From positions 1 through 6,674 of the forward strand of contig CANOFI010000134.1 in the NCBI GenBank assembly GCA_947565255.1: a DNA stretch of 6,674 nt, in the 5' to 3' direction. This document shows positions 1 to 5,297 of the stretch, piece by piece. The position numbers and the translations under genes are program-made. Origin of the DNA: an uncultured Lachnospiraceae bacterium (lineage in GTDB: Bacteria > Bacillota > Clostridia > Lachnospirales > Lachnospiraceae). Positions within the stretch are counted from its first letter, which is position 1; each line of letters opens with the position of its first letter. The notes beneath the pieces were generated by a model. That model saw only the letters and a list, made by a program, of their open reading frames with translations, did not search any database and was not told where the DNA came from.

Positions 1-35
1 ATTATATAGAACGCAGGCTGGATTATTTTAGATAG
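1..35 (+). CDS. C-terminal end of an amino-acid ABC transporter permease (partial)
   Basis: Reading from base 3, the frame gives YIERRLDYFR and then a TAG stop at 33-35. A basic tail of this kind (ERRLDxxR) is how many polar amino-acid permeases of the HisM/GlnP type end. The position directly before an amino-acid-type ABC ATPase supports that identity. The stop codon overlaps the ATPase ribosome binding site (AGGAGG, 34-39), so the two genes are probably translated in a coupled way within one operon. Only about ten codons are visible, so the call rests on the tail motif and the context. The other two forward frames are closed at 7-9 and 29-31. Confidence 0.5.
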   Translation, partial: YIERRLDYFR

Positions 36-46
36 GAGGAGCCGGT

Positions 47-835
47 ATGGCAATGTTGGAAGTCAGTCACATTGAAAAGCATTTTGCACATACAAAGGTG
101 TTACAGGATGTGAGTTTTTCTCTGGAAAAGGGAAATGCTCTTGCAATTATCGGGTCCTCCGGATCCGGAAAAACGACGCTTCTGCGGTGTCTGAATTTTT
201 TGGAGAAGCCTGACCATGGAGTTATCACGGTCAATGACGAAATCTTGTTTGATGCTTCCAGAAAAGTAAGAGAAAAGGAAAGGGAGCTTCGGAAAAAGCG
301 TCTGCATTTTGGGATGGTTTTTCAGTCCTTTCACTTATTTCCGCAATATACGGCGCTTGAAAATGTAACTTTGGCGGAGCGTTTGATTGTGCAGGAGCAG
401 AAGGAATTTAAGCACAACAAAAAGCAGATTTTAGAAAACATCAATGCCCACGGAGAAGAGCTGTTAAAGCAGATGGGGCTTGCAGACCGAATGAGCCATT
501 ATCCGCATCAGCTCTCCGGAGGCCAGCAGCAGCGTGTGGCGATTGCAAGGGCGCTGGCGTTAAATCCGGATATTTTATGCTTTGATGAGCCGACTTCCGC
601 CTTGGACCCGGAATTGACCGGGGAAGTGTTAAAGGTAATCCGGGGGCTTGCCGAGCAGAAAACGACGATGATAATTGTAACACATGAGATGGCATTTGCA
701 AGGGATGTAGCGGATGAAGTGATTTTTATGGATGAGGGATTCATTGTGGAGCAGGGCAGTGCAAAGCAGGTGATTGAACATCCGCAGCAGGAGCGTACAA
801 GGCAGTTTTTGTCGGGATATTCACAGGGGTATTAG
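47..835 (+). CDS. Polar amino-acid ABC transporter, ATP-binding protein (GlnQ/HisP type)
   Basis: This 262-residue protein is the cytoplasmic ATPase that powers an amino-acid importer. All ABC motifs are intact: Walker A GSSGSGKTT (36-44), Q-loop Q93 in VFQSFHLFP, signature LSGGQQQR (156-163), Walker B ILCFDEPTSALDP (176-188) and the switch histidine in VTHEM (H213). The Q-loop stretch and the SALDPEL motif are typical of the polar amino-acid subfamily (GlnQ, HisP, ArtP). The start at 47 lies 7 bases after AGGAGG (34-39). A second ATG at 53 is less well spaced. At 262 residues it is about 20 longer than the usual 240. The extra length lies mainly in a charged helical stretch before the signature (about residues 112-135) and in a basic loop around 72-86. 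The substrate cannot be read from the ATPase. The permease and binding protein would lie to the left of the window. Confidence 0.93.
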   Translation: MAMLEVSHIEKHFAHTKVLQDVSFSLEKGNALAIIGSSGSGKTTLLRCLNFLEKPDHGVITVNDEILFDASRKVREKERELRKKRLHFGMVFQSFHLFPQYTALENVTLAERLIVQEQKEFKHNKKQILENINAHGEELLKQMGLADRMSHYPHQLSGGQQQRVAIARALALNPDILCFDEPTSALDPELTGEVLKVIRGLAEQKTTMIIVTHEMAFARDVADEVIFMDEGFIVEQGSAKQVIEHPQQERTRQFLSGYSQGY

Positions 836-940
836 AGTGTGTCTGCCCCAGCGAAGCGAGGGTATGCCTCCTGAATTCGGAACAAATATCCCACGGAGTG
901 AAAGGAACGGTTGACATAAAGCAATTTTCAGACACGATCT
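834..940. repeat. Small intergenic element with 12-nt inverted ends (MITE-like or dispersed repeat)
   Basis: The left end AGAGTGTGTCTG (834-845) and the right end CAGACACGATCT (929-940) are inverted copies that match at 10 of 12 positions. They enclose about 83 bp with no credible gene. Inside are a possible imperfect stem GGGTAT/ATATCCC (860-865 with 886-892, one bulge) and a perfect -35-like TTGACA (911-916). The left end begins within the TAG stop of the ABC ATPase gene, and the right end stops 28 bp before the RNase H start. No target-site duplication is evident. A near-identical copy of the right end is found at 1649-1662. Part of the interior (851-880) resembles 4224-4255. A mobile or dispersed intergenic repeat is inferred. 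A transcribed hairpin acting as a processing or termination site between two genes is the alternative. Confidence 0.5.
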
Positions 941-956
941 GGAATGGTACTGCGCT

Positions 957-963
957 GGAGGAG
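957..963 (+). promoter_or_regulatory. Ribosome binding site that sets the RNase H start
   Basis: GGAGGAG lies just before ATG at 968, with six bases between GGAGG and the start codon. The upstream in-frame ATG at 944 has no comparable site and falls at the border of the inverted-repeat element, so 968 is preferred. Confidence 0.8.
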
Positions 964-967
964 AAAA

Positions 968-1594
968 ATGGCGAAAAAAAGTATTTACGCAGTAAAAAAA
1001 GGAAAAATAACCGGGCTGTTTCCTACATGGGAGGAATGCAGGGATGCGGTGGAAGGATATCCGGGTGCGGAATATAAGGGGTTTGCAACAAAAGAGGAGG
1101 CGGAGGCTTATCTTGGCGTGCAGGCAGAGAGTTTGGATTATCGTCTGCCGGGTCAGGTCATTGCCTATGTGGATGGGAGCTATAATGAAATGGTTGGCAG
1201 GTATTCTTTTGGCTGTGTTCTGCTGAAGCCCGAAGGGGAGATTGTCAGAAAAAGCGGCAGCGGCAATCAGGCGGAGTCGCTTGCCCTTCGCAATGTAACC
1301 GGAGAGATGCTGGGCGCCATGTTCGCCGTACAGTGGACGTTGAAGCATGGATATAAAGCCGTGGATATCCGGTATGATTATTCGGGTATAGAAATGTGGG
1401 CGACCGGCCAGTGGAAAGCCAAAAATGAGCTGACACAGAAATATGCGGCATATATGCAGAAGCATGCGAAAACTGTGAATATTACATATCGAAAAATAGC
1501 TGCGCATACGGGTGAGAAGTACAATGAAGAGGCGGATTTGCTTGCAAAGGAAGCACTGACCGGCGAGCTGGGAATACCGGATGCCTCGGAATAA
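968..1594 (+). CDS. rnhA: Ribonuclease H with N-terminal viroplasmin-type hybrid-binding domain
   Basis: This 208-residue protein is predicted to cut the RNA strand of RNA:DNA hybrids in the cytoplasm (R-loops, primers, misinserted ribonucleotides). Residues 1-50 form the small caulimovirus viroplasmin-like hybrid-binding domain: YAVKKGKITGLFPTWEEC, followed by YKGFATKEEAEAYL. The RNase H fold occupies about 63-197. Its four acidic metal ligands are visible: D69 in AYVDGSY, E113 in GEMLGA, D137 in RYDYSGIE and D190 in NEEADLLAKEA. The conserved catalytic-loop histidine is probably H180 in AAHTGEKYNE. The two-domain layout is that of eukaryotic-type RNase H1 and is common in Clostridia. The start at 968 is fixed by GGAGGAG (957-963). 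The gene converges on mutS2. A long hairpin begins in its last seven codons. No convincing promoter was seen directly upstream, so read-through from the ABC operon is possible. Confidence 0.9.
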   Translation: MAKKSIYAVKKGKITGLFPTWEECRDAVEGYPGAEYKGFATKEEAEAYLGVQAESLDYRLPGQVIAYVDGSYNEMVGRYSFGCVLLKPEGEIVRKSGSGNQAESLALRNVTGEMLGAMFAVQWTLKHGYKAVDIRYDYSGIEMWATGQWKAKNELTQKYAAYMQKHAKTVNITYRKIAAHTGEKYNEEADLLAKEALTGELGIPDASE

Positions 1595-1616
1595 ACCTGC
1601 CGGGGCATCCAGGTAT
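1574..1616 (+). other. Strong hairpin spanning the RNase H stop codon (possible terminator or 3'-end structure)
   Basis: ATACC (1574-1578) pairs with GGTAT (1612-1616), and GATGCCTCGG (1580-1589) pairs with CCGGGGCATC (1600-1609), with one G-T pair. That gives 15 pairs with a small internal loop and a 10-nt loop that contains the TAA stop. No T-run follows on either strand, so it is not a standard intrinsic terminator. Its place between convergent genes suggests a role in 3'-end formation or in protection from exonucleases. Confidence 0.5.
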
Positions 1617-1642
1617 GTTATAAACCAGTGTACTGCCTGGAT
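1607..1642. other. Second hairpin between rnhA and mutS2, overlapping the first
   Basis: ATCCAGG (1607-1613) pairs with CCTGGAT (1636-1642). A further GTA/TAC step can form next to a small bulge. The 5' arm reuses 1607-1613, which is also part of the 3' arm of the hairpin at 1574-1616, so on the plus-strand RNA the two structures exclude each other. On the minus strand it lies 26 bases past the mutS2 stop codon and could serve as that gene's 3' structure. No T-run follows. Confidence 0.4.
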
Positions 1643-1648
1643 ATAATG

Positions 1649-1662
1649 CAGACACGCTCTGG
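1649..1662. repeat. Second copy of the right end of the 834-940 element
   Basis: CAGACACGCTCTGG here matches CAGACACGATCTGG at 929-942 in 13 of 14 positions and in the same orientation. It lies a few bases past the mutS2 stop codon. No matching partner end was found nearby, so it may be a solo end, a decayed copy, or a shared 3'-region motif. Confidence 0.45.
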
Positions 1663-1667
1663 GCACA

Positions 1668-4046
1668 TTAATTTTTAAAGGTTACAATGGTAACGCCGGC
1701 GTCGCCTTCGCCGAATTCCCCAAGCCGGAAGGAGTCTACATATTTCAGCCGTCTCAGATATTGGTGAACACCAGTTCGAAGAGCGCCTGTCCCTTTGCCG
1801 TGGACAACCCGTACCTGTTCTAAATGCGACAGATAGGCGTCATCCAGATATTTATCTAATTCTGCAATGGCTTCATCCACCGTTTTTCCAAGCAAATTGA
1901 TTTCCGCAGAAATGCTGGCGGTTTTCGACATTTTTATCCTGCCAGTAGAGGTTTTGGACTTGTGTTGTTTGCCCGCTGCCGGTGCTTCGGGGATAATTTC
2001 CAGGTCGCTGACCGGAAACTGGGAATTTAAAATGCCCATCTGGACAGAGATTAATCCTTTTGCATTGGGAAGGGCTGTGACGCTTCCGGTCAGATTCATG
2101 CTTAAGACTTTTACGCTGTCTCCGATTTTAAAGTCGCCGGGTTTATGCTGCTTTTTGGAGCCCTGCGGGGTTTTCAGCATAGTATGTTTTTCTGTGGCGG
2201 ACATTTTCTCCCGTAACTGTGCGCGTTTCTCTTCCATATCTTTTACAGAGACATTTTCTTTTCCAAACTTTTGGAACTCTTTCATTGTCTGGTCTGCAAA
2301 CTGCTTGGCTTCAGCCAGTATGGTTCTTGCTTTTTCGTTTGCATCCCTTAAAATATCCTGTCTGCGCTGCTGGATGCGGTCCTCTTTTGCGGCAAGGCGG
2401 TTTTTTAGCTGCTTGATTTCCTCCTTGTAGGCGGAAATTTCTTCCCGTTCTTTTTCGACGGTTCTCCGGCTGTTTTCCAAATCAGAAATGACATCCTCGA
2501 ATGTTTCGTCCTGCACGGTTAAATGTTCCTTTGCATGTTCGATAATATAGTTAGGCAAGCCTAACTTTTTTGAAATCGCAAAGGCGTTGCTCTTGCCGGG
2601 AATGCCGATTAATAAACGGTATGTCGGTTGCAGGGTTTCCACGCTGAATTCACAGCTTGCATTTTCTACGCCATCTGTGCTGAGCGCATACAGTTTCAGT
2701 TCACTGTAGTGGGTGGTGGCCATTGTGCGGATGCCGCGCTCGTGTAAATGCGACAGAATGGAGATAGCCAGCGCCGCGCCTTCGGTTGGGTCTGTGCCGG
2801 CTCCCAGTTCGTCAAACAGCACAAGGCTGTTTTTGCCGGCACGCTTTAAAATGGATACAATGTTGGTCATATGGGCGGAAAAGGTGCTCAGACTCTGCTC
2901 AATGCTTTGTTCGTCCCCGATATCTGCAAATACGTTTGTAAAAACAGACAGCCTGGAGCGGTCGTTTGCAGGAATGTGGAGTCCGGCCTGCCCCATCAGG
3001 GTAAAAAGTCCGACGGTTTTTAAAGAAACGGTTTTTCCGCCGGTGTTGGGGCCGGTGATAATGAGCAGGTGAAATTCTTTTCCAAGATGTACGGTGATGG
3101 GCACCACTTTTTTTGGGTCCAGCAGCGGATGCCTGCCGGAGCGGATTTCAATTATGCCGTCTGTATTGAAGAGCGGTTTGCTCCCCTGATAGCTTTCCGC
3201 GTACAGCGCTTTGGCAAAAATAAAGTCTAATTCCGCCAGTCTTTCGTAATTGGTTACCAGTTCTTCTATGTGTTCGGCAGTCAGGGCGCTTAATGTGGCC
3301 AGTATGACCTCGATTTCCTCCTGCTCCTTTAATAATAATTCTTTTAAATCATTGTTCAGCTTTACGACAGCCATAGGTTCAACAAATAAGGTGGAGCCGG
3401 TTGCCGACTGGTCGTGAATCATGCCGGGAACCTGACTGCGGTATTCCGCTTTTACCGGCAGACAGTAGCGGTCGCCGCGCATGGTAATGACACCGTCCTG
3501 CAGATAAGTCCGCATGGAATTCAGCATCGAATTCATCTGGGACCGTATTTTGTCATGAATGTTCTGCTGGCTGCGCCGGATGCTTTTTAAGGCAGGGCTT
3601 GCCTCGTCATTGATTTCTTCCTCGGAATAGATGCAGCGTGCAATTTCATTTGCAAGCAGTTTTAAAGGCTGAAGCTGTTCAAACTGTTGTTCTAAGCAGT
3701 CGTCCGTTTCATGCTCCCGCTCTTTTTTTGCATAATTTTTGACGCGTTCCGTGACTTCCAGCAGCTTTTTGACCTGTAAAAGCTCATGGATGCTTAAGGT
3801 GCTGCCGATTTCGAGCCGTTTCATGCTGCCGCGGATGTCCGTCAGGCCTGAAAAAGAAACTCTGCCTTTTTTGTATACACGGCTTAGGGCATCAGCGGTC
3901 TCAGTCTGTGCAGTCTGAATATCTTCAAGGCTTGTCATAGGAAGAAGCAGACTGCAGCGTTCCCTGCCGGCCGGTGAGGAGGCGTGGGAAGACAGCTGTT
4001 CGATGATTTTATGATATTCTAATGTTCGCAGTGCTTTTTCGTCCAT
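1668..4046 (-). CDS. mutS2: MutS2 family protein: ATPase with coiled coil, KOW-like and Smr domains
   Basis: This 792-residue protein is close to the usual length of the family (about 785 in Bacillus subtilis). Known roles of MutS2 are sensing and splitting of collided ribosomes and, in some species, suppression of recombination. It lacks the mismatch-recognition domain of MutS. Visible parts are an N-terminal core and lever (1-320), an ATPase with Walker A GPNTGGKTV (332-340), the STFSAHM segment (387-393), Walker B LVLFDELGAGTDP (408-420) and TTHYSELK (444-451), a long charged coiled coil (about 505-600), a KOW-like segment (about 634-686) and a C-terminal Smr domain (about 712-792) with HGKGTGALR (749-757). 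The start MDEKALRTLEYHKI at 4046 follows AGGAG by 7 bases. The 30 codons upstream overlap the promoter and do not resemble the family. The Smr LDLRG motif reads INLLG here (716-720), which suggests that nuclease activity is lost. The gene has its own promoter and converges on rnhA. Confidence 0.95.
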   Translation of the reverse strand: MDEKALRTLEYHKIIEQLSSHASSPAGRERCSLLLPMTSLEDIQTAQTETADALSRVYKKGRVSFSGLTDIRGSMKRLEIGSTLSIHELLQVKKLLEVTERVKNYAKKEREHETDDCLEQQFEQLQPLKLLANEIARCIYSEEEINDEASPALKSIRRSQQNIHDKIRSQMNSMLNSMRTYLQDGVITMRGDRYCLPVKAEYRSQVPGMIHDQSATGSTLFVEPMAVVKLNNDLKELLLKEQEEIEVILATLSALTAEHIEELVTNYERLAELDFIFAKALYAESYQGSKPLFNTDGIIEIRSGRHPLLDPKKVVPITVHLGKEFHLLIITGPNTGGKTVSLKTVGLFTLMGQAGLHIPANDRSRLSVFTNVFADIGDEQSIEQSLSTFSAHMTNIVSILKRAGKNSLVLFDELGAGTDPTEGAALAISILSHLHERGIRTMATTHYSELKLYALSTDGVENASCEFSVETLQPTYRLLIGIPGKSNAFAISKKLGLPNYIIEHAKEHLTVQDETFEDVISDLENSRRTVEKEREEISAYKEEIKQLKNRLAAKEDRIQQRRQDILRDANEKARTILAEAKQFADQTMKEFQKFGKENVSVKDMEEKRAQLREKMSATEKHTMLKTPQGSKKQHKPGDFKIGDSVKVLSMNLTGSVTALPNAKGLISVQMGILNSQFPVSDLEIIPEAPAAGKQHKSKTSTGRIKMSKTASISAEINLLGKTVDEAIAELDKYLDDAYLSHLEQVRVVHGKGTGALRTGVHQYLRRLKYVDSFRLGEFGEGDAGVTIVTFKN

Positions 4047-4053
4047 TTTCAAT

Positions 4054-4058
4054 CTCCT
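4054..4058 (-). promoter_or_regulatory. mutS2: Ribosome binding site that sets the mutS2 start
   Basis: On the minus strand AGGAG lies 7 bases before the ATG at 4046-4044. No such site precedes the far upstream in-frame ATG at 4136, which is also upstream of the predicted transcription start. Confidence 0.85.
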
Positions 4059-4086
4059 GGTTTGATTTCTTTCCTGTTTTGTTTCT

Positions 4087-4115
4087 ATTCTACCCAAAAA
4101 AGGCGGCGCTTTCAA
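4087..4115 (-). promoter_or_regulatory. Sigma-A promoter for mutS2
   Basis: On the minus strand TTGAAA (4115-4110), a 17-base spacer and TAGAAT (4092-4087) form a near-consensus promoter. Transcription would start at about 4080, giving a short leader of about 34 bases before mutS2. Its -35 box is 32 bp from the -35 box of the divergent promoter at 4148, so the two could influence one another. Confidence 0.75.
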
Positions 4116-4147
4116 GTAATTTATGTGAAAAAGCAAAGAAAAATGAG

Positions 4148-4176
4148 TTGAGCCCTAACAGGGGGTGTGGTATAAT
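4148..4176 (+). promoter_or_regulatory. Distal promoter (P1) of the yhaM operon
   Basis: TTGAGC (4148-4153), a 17-base spacer and a perfect TATAAT (4171-4176) with the extended TG element (TGG before the -10). Transcription is predicted to start near 4183. That would place a structured leader of about 160 bases before yhaM. Confidence 0.75.
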
Positions 4177-4182
4177 ATTTAT

Positions 4183-4288
4183 GTACGCAGTGGGCAGTGC
4201 CTGCAACATCCGTTAAGTACGGAACGAAGCGGAGCGTAGATGCCCGTGAATTCGGGGGATTTTCAGTTTCCCGAATTTGTACTGCGGG
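4183..4288 (+). ncRNA. Candidate structured leader RNA or small RNA, unassigned family
   Basis: A fold done by hand gives a closed structure. CGCAGT (4186-4191) pairs with ACTGCG (4281-4286) as the closing stem. Inside, GGGCA (4192-4196) pairs with TGCCC (4241-4245) and encloses the small hairpin TCCGT/ACGGA (4209-4213 with 4219-4223). Beside it stands an 11-bp hairpin (4249-4277). This is compatible with a three-way junction that begins almost at the predicted start of P1 transcription. An alternative pairing TACGC/GCGTA (4184-4188 with 4234-4238) competes with the closing stem. No protein-coding content or known riboswitch consensus was recognised. It could be a regulatory leader of yhaM, a stand-alone small RNA, or a degenerate intergenic repeat, since part of it resembles 851-880. 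Confidence 0.4.
4249..4277 (+). other. 11-bp hairpin in the yhaM leader (possible attenuator)
   Basis: AATTCGGGGGA (4249-4259) pairs with TTTCCCGAATT (4267-4277) around a 7-base loop, with two G-T pairs. Only TGT follows the last T residues of the stem, so termination would be weak at best. The 3' arm ends at the first base of the -35 box of promoter P2, so the same bases serve both signals. Confidence 0.5.
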
Positions 4289-4305
4289 GCCAAATGTGGT
4301 ACAAT
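4277..4305 (+). promoter_or_regulatory. Proximal promoter (P2) of the yhaM operon
   Basis: TTGTAC (4277-4282), a 17-base spacer and TACAAT (4300-4305) with an extended TGG element. The segment TGTGGTACAAT repeats TGTGGTATAAT of P1 with one change, 129 bp downstream. Transcription would start near 4312 and give a leader of about 32 bases that omits the structured region. Confidence 0.65.
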
Positions 4306-4327
4306 GTATACAAAGAAATAATAGGCT

Positions 4328-4334
4328 GGAGAGG
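4328..4334 (+). promoter_or_regulatory. yhaM: Ribosome binding site that sets the yhaM start
   Basis: GGAGAGG lies 9 bases before ATG at 4344. The longer in-frame reading from ATG 4197 runs through the leader and promoter P2 and lacks a comparable site, so it is not used. Confidence 0.8.
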
Positions 4335-4343
4335 GATAAAAAT

Positions 4344-5297
4344 ATGAAATATATTGAGACACTGCGGGAGGGAGAGCGCGTTTCCGATATTTATTTTTGC
4401 AGACAGAAGCAGTCTTTGACAACGAAAGCGGGGAAGCCGTATGATTCTCTGCTTTTACAGGATAAGACAGGAACCGTTGATGCCAAAATCTGGGATGTGG
4501 GTTCACAGGGAATTTTTGATTTTGAGGCTATGGATTATGTGCATATTGTCGGGGAAGTCGTGAGCTTTCAGGGGAATCTGCAGCTGAATATAAAGTCAGT
4601 TCGTCCCGTGCCGGAGGAACAGTGTGACCCGAAGGAATATATGCCATGTTCGGATAAGGATATTGAGCAGATGTATGGGGAACTGATGCGGTTTATGGGA
4701 AGCATAAAGAACAGCTATTTAAAGCAGCTGACGGATTTATTTTTTGTAAAGAGTGAAAAAATAGCGGGGGCCTTTAAAAAGCATTCTGCTGCCAAAAATG
4801 TGCATCACAGCTTTATCGGCGGATTGCTGGAGCATACCCTTGCGGTGGTCAGACTCTGTGATTTTTACTGTATGCATTATCCGCTTTTAAACCGTGACCT
4901 GCTGCTGACGGCCGCGGCGCTGCATGATATCGGAAAGTTAAAGGAGCTGTCCGGCTTTCCGGAAAATAATTATACGGATCCGGGACAACTGCTCGGACAC
5001 ATTGTTATGGGTTCGGAGTGGGTCAATGATGCAGCGCGTCAAATACCGGGATTTCCAGAAAAAATCAGGCATGAGCTGCAGCACTGTATTTTGGCTCATC
5101 ACGGGGAACTGGAATATGGTTCTCCCAAAAAGCCGGCTCTTCCCGAGGCGGTAGCGTTAAACTACGCGGATAATACGGACGCCAAGCTGCAGACATTAAC
5201 GGAAATATTTAAAGTGCCTGCGAACAGGACGGGGGAATGGATTGGAATGAACCGTCTGTTTGAATCGAATCTGAGGATGGCTGGAAAATGGGATTAA
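4344..5297 (+). CDS. yhaM: 3'-5' exoribonuclease YhaM (OB fold plus HD domain)
   Basis: This 317-residue protein matches the YhaM family length (about 314). YhaM trims a few nucleotides from RNA 3' ends in the cytoplasm of Gram-positive bacteria and can also act on single-stranded DNA. An OB-fold nucleic-acid-binding domain covers about 10-90 (VSDIYFCRQKQSLTTKAGKP, then LLLQDKTGTVDAKIWD). An HD metal-dependent phosphohydrolase domain follows, with KNVHHSFIGGLLEHT (151-165; H155, H164), ALHDIGKLKEL (192-202; H194, D195), LAHHGELEYGSP (250-261; H252, H253) and YADNTDAK (274-281; D276). All expected metal-binding residues are present. It is the first gene of a rightward operon, overlaps the next gene by 10 bases, and can be expressed from two tandem promoters. 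Confidence 0.95.
   Translation: MKYIETLREGERVSDIYFCRQKQSLTTKAGKPYDSLLLQDKTGTVDAKIWDVGSQGIFDFEAMDYVHIVGEVVSFQGNLQLNIKSVRPVPEEQCDPKEYMPCSDKDIEQMYGELMRFMGSIKNSYLKQLTDLFFVKSEKIAGAFKKHSAAKNVHHSFIGGLLEHTLAVVRLCDFYCMHYPLLNRDLLLTAAALHDIGKLKELSGFPENNYTDPGQLLGHIVMGSEWVNDAARQIPGFPEKIRHELQHCILAHHGELEYGSPKKPALPEAVALNYADNTDAKLQTLTEIFKVPANRTGEWIGMNRLFESNLRMAGKWD

Noticed and set aside
911..940. Promoter for rnhA based on the perfect TTGACA at 911-916
   Set aside because: No acceptable -10 box lies at 16-18 bases: the candidates read CACGAT, ACGATC and CGATCT. The -35 match alone is not enough.
944..967. Upstream start of rnhA (MVLRWRRK extension)
   Set aside because: It has no ribosome binding site, and the family begins with the short MxKKxYAVKKG-type sequence at 968.
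1574..1616. Standard Rho-independent terminator
   Set aside because: The stem is strong, but no T-run follows on either strand, so it was recorded as a hairpin only.
821..1666. 281-codon open frame on the minus strand, opposite rnhA
   Set aside because: It lies wholly antisense to a well-supported RNase H gene and across the repeat element, has no recognisable motif and a Cys/His/Phe-rich composition typical of shadow frames.
1867..2430. 187-codon open frame on the plus strand inside mutS2
   Set aside because: It is antisense to the coiled-coil and C-terminal part of MutS2. It shows only low-complexity Ser/Phe/Cys-rich translation and no ribosome binding site.
4047..4136. N-terminal extension of MutS2 from ATG 4136
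   Set aside because: It lies upstream of the predicted mutS2 transcription start and contains the promoter boxes. The AGGAG-preceded ATG at 4046 gives the normal family start.
4197..4343. N-terminal extension of YhaM from ATG 4197
   Set aside because: The 49 extra codons cross a strong promoter and a structured leader, do not resemble the family and lack a ribosome binding site. ATG 4344 has GGAGAGG and gives the usual length.
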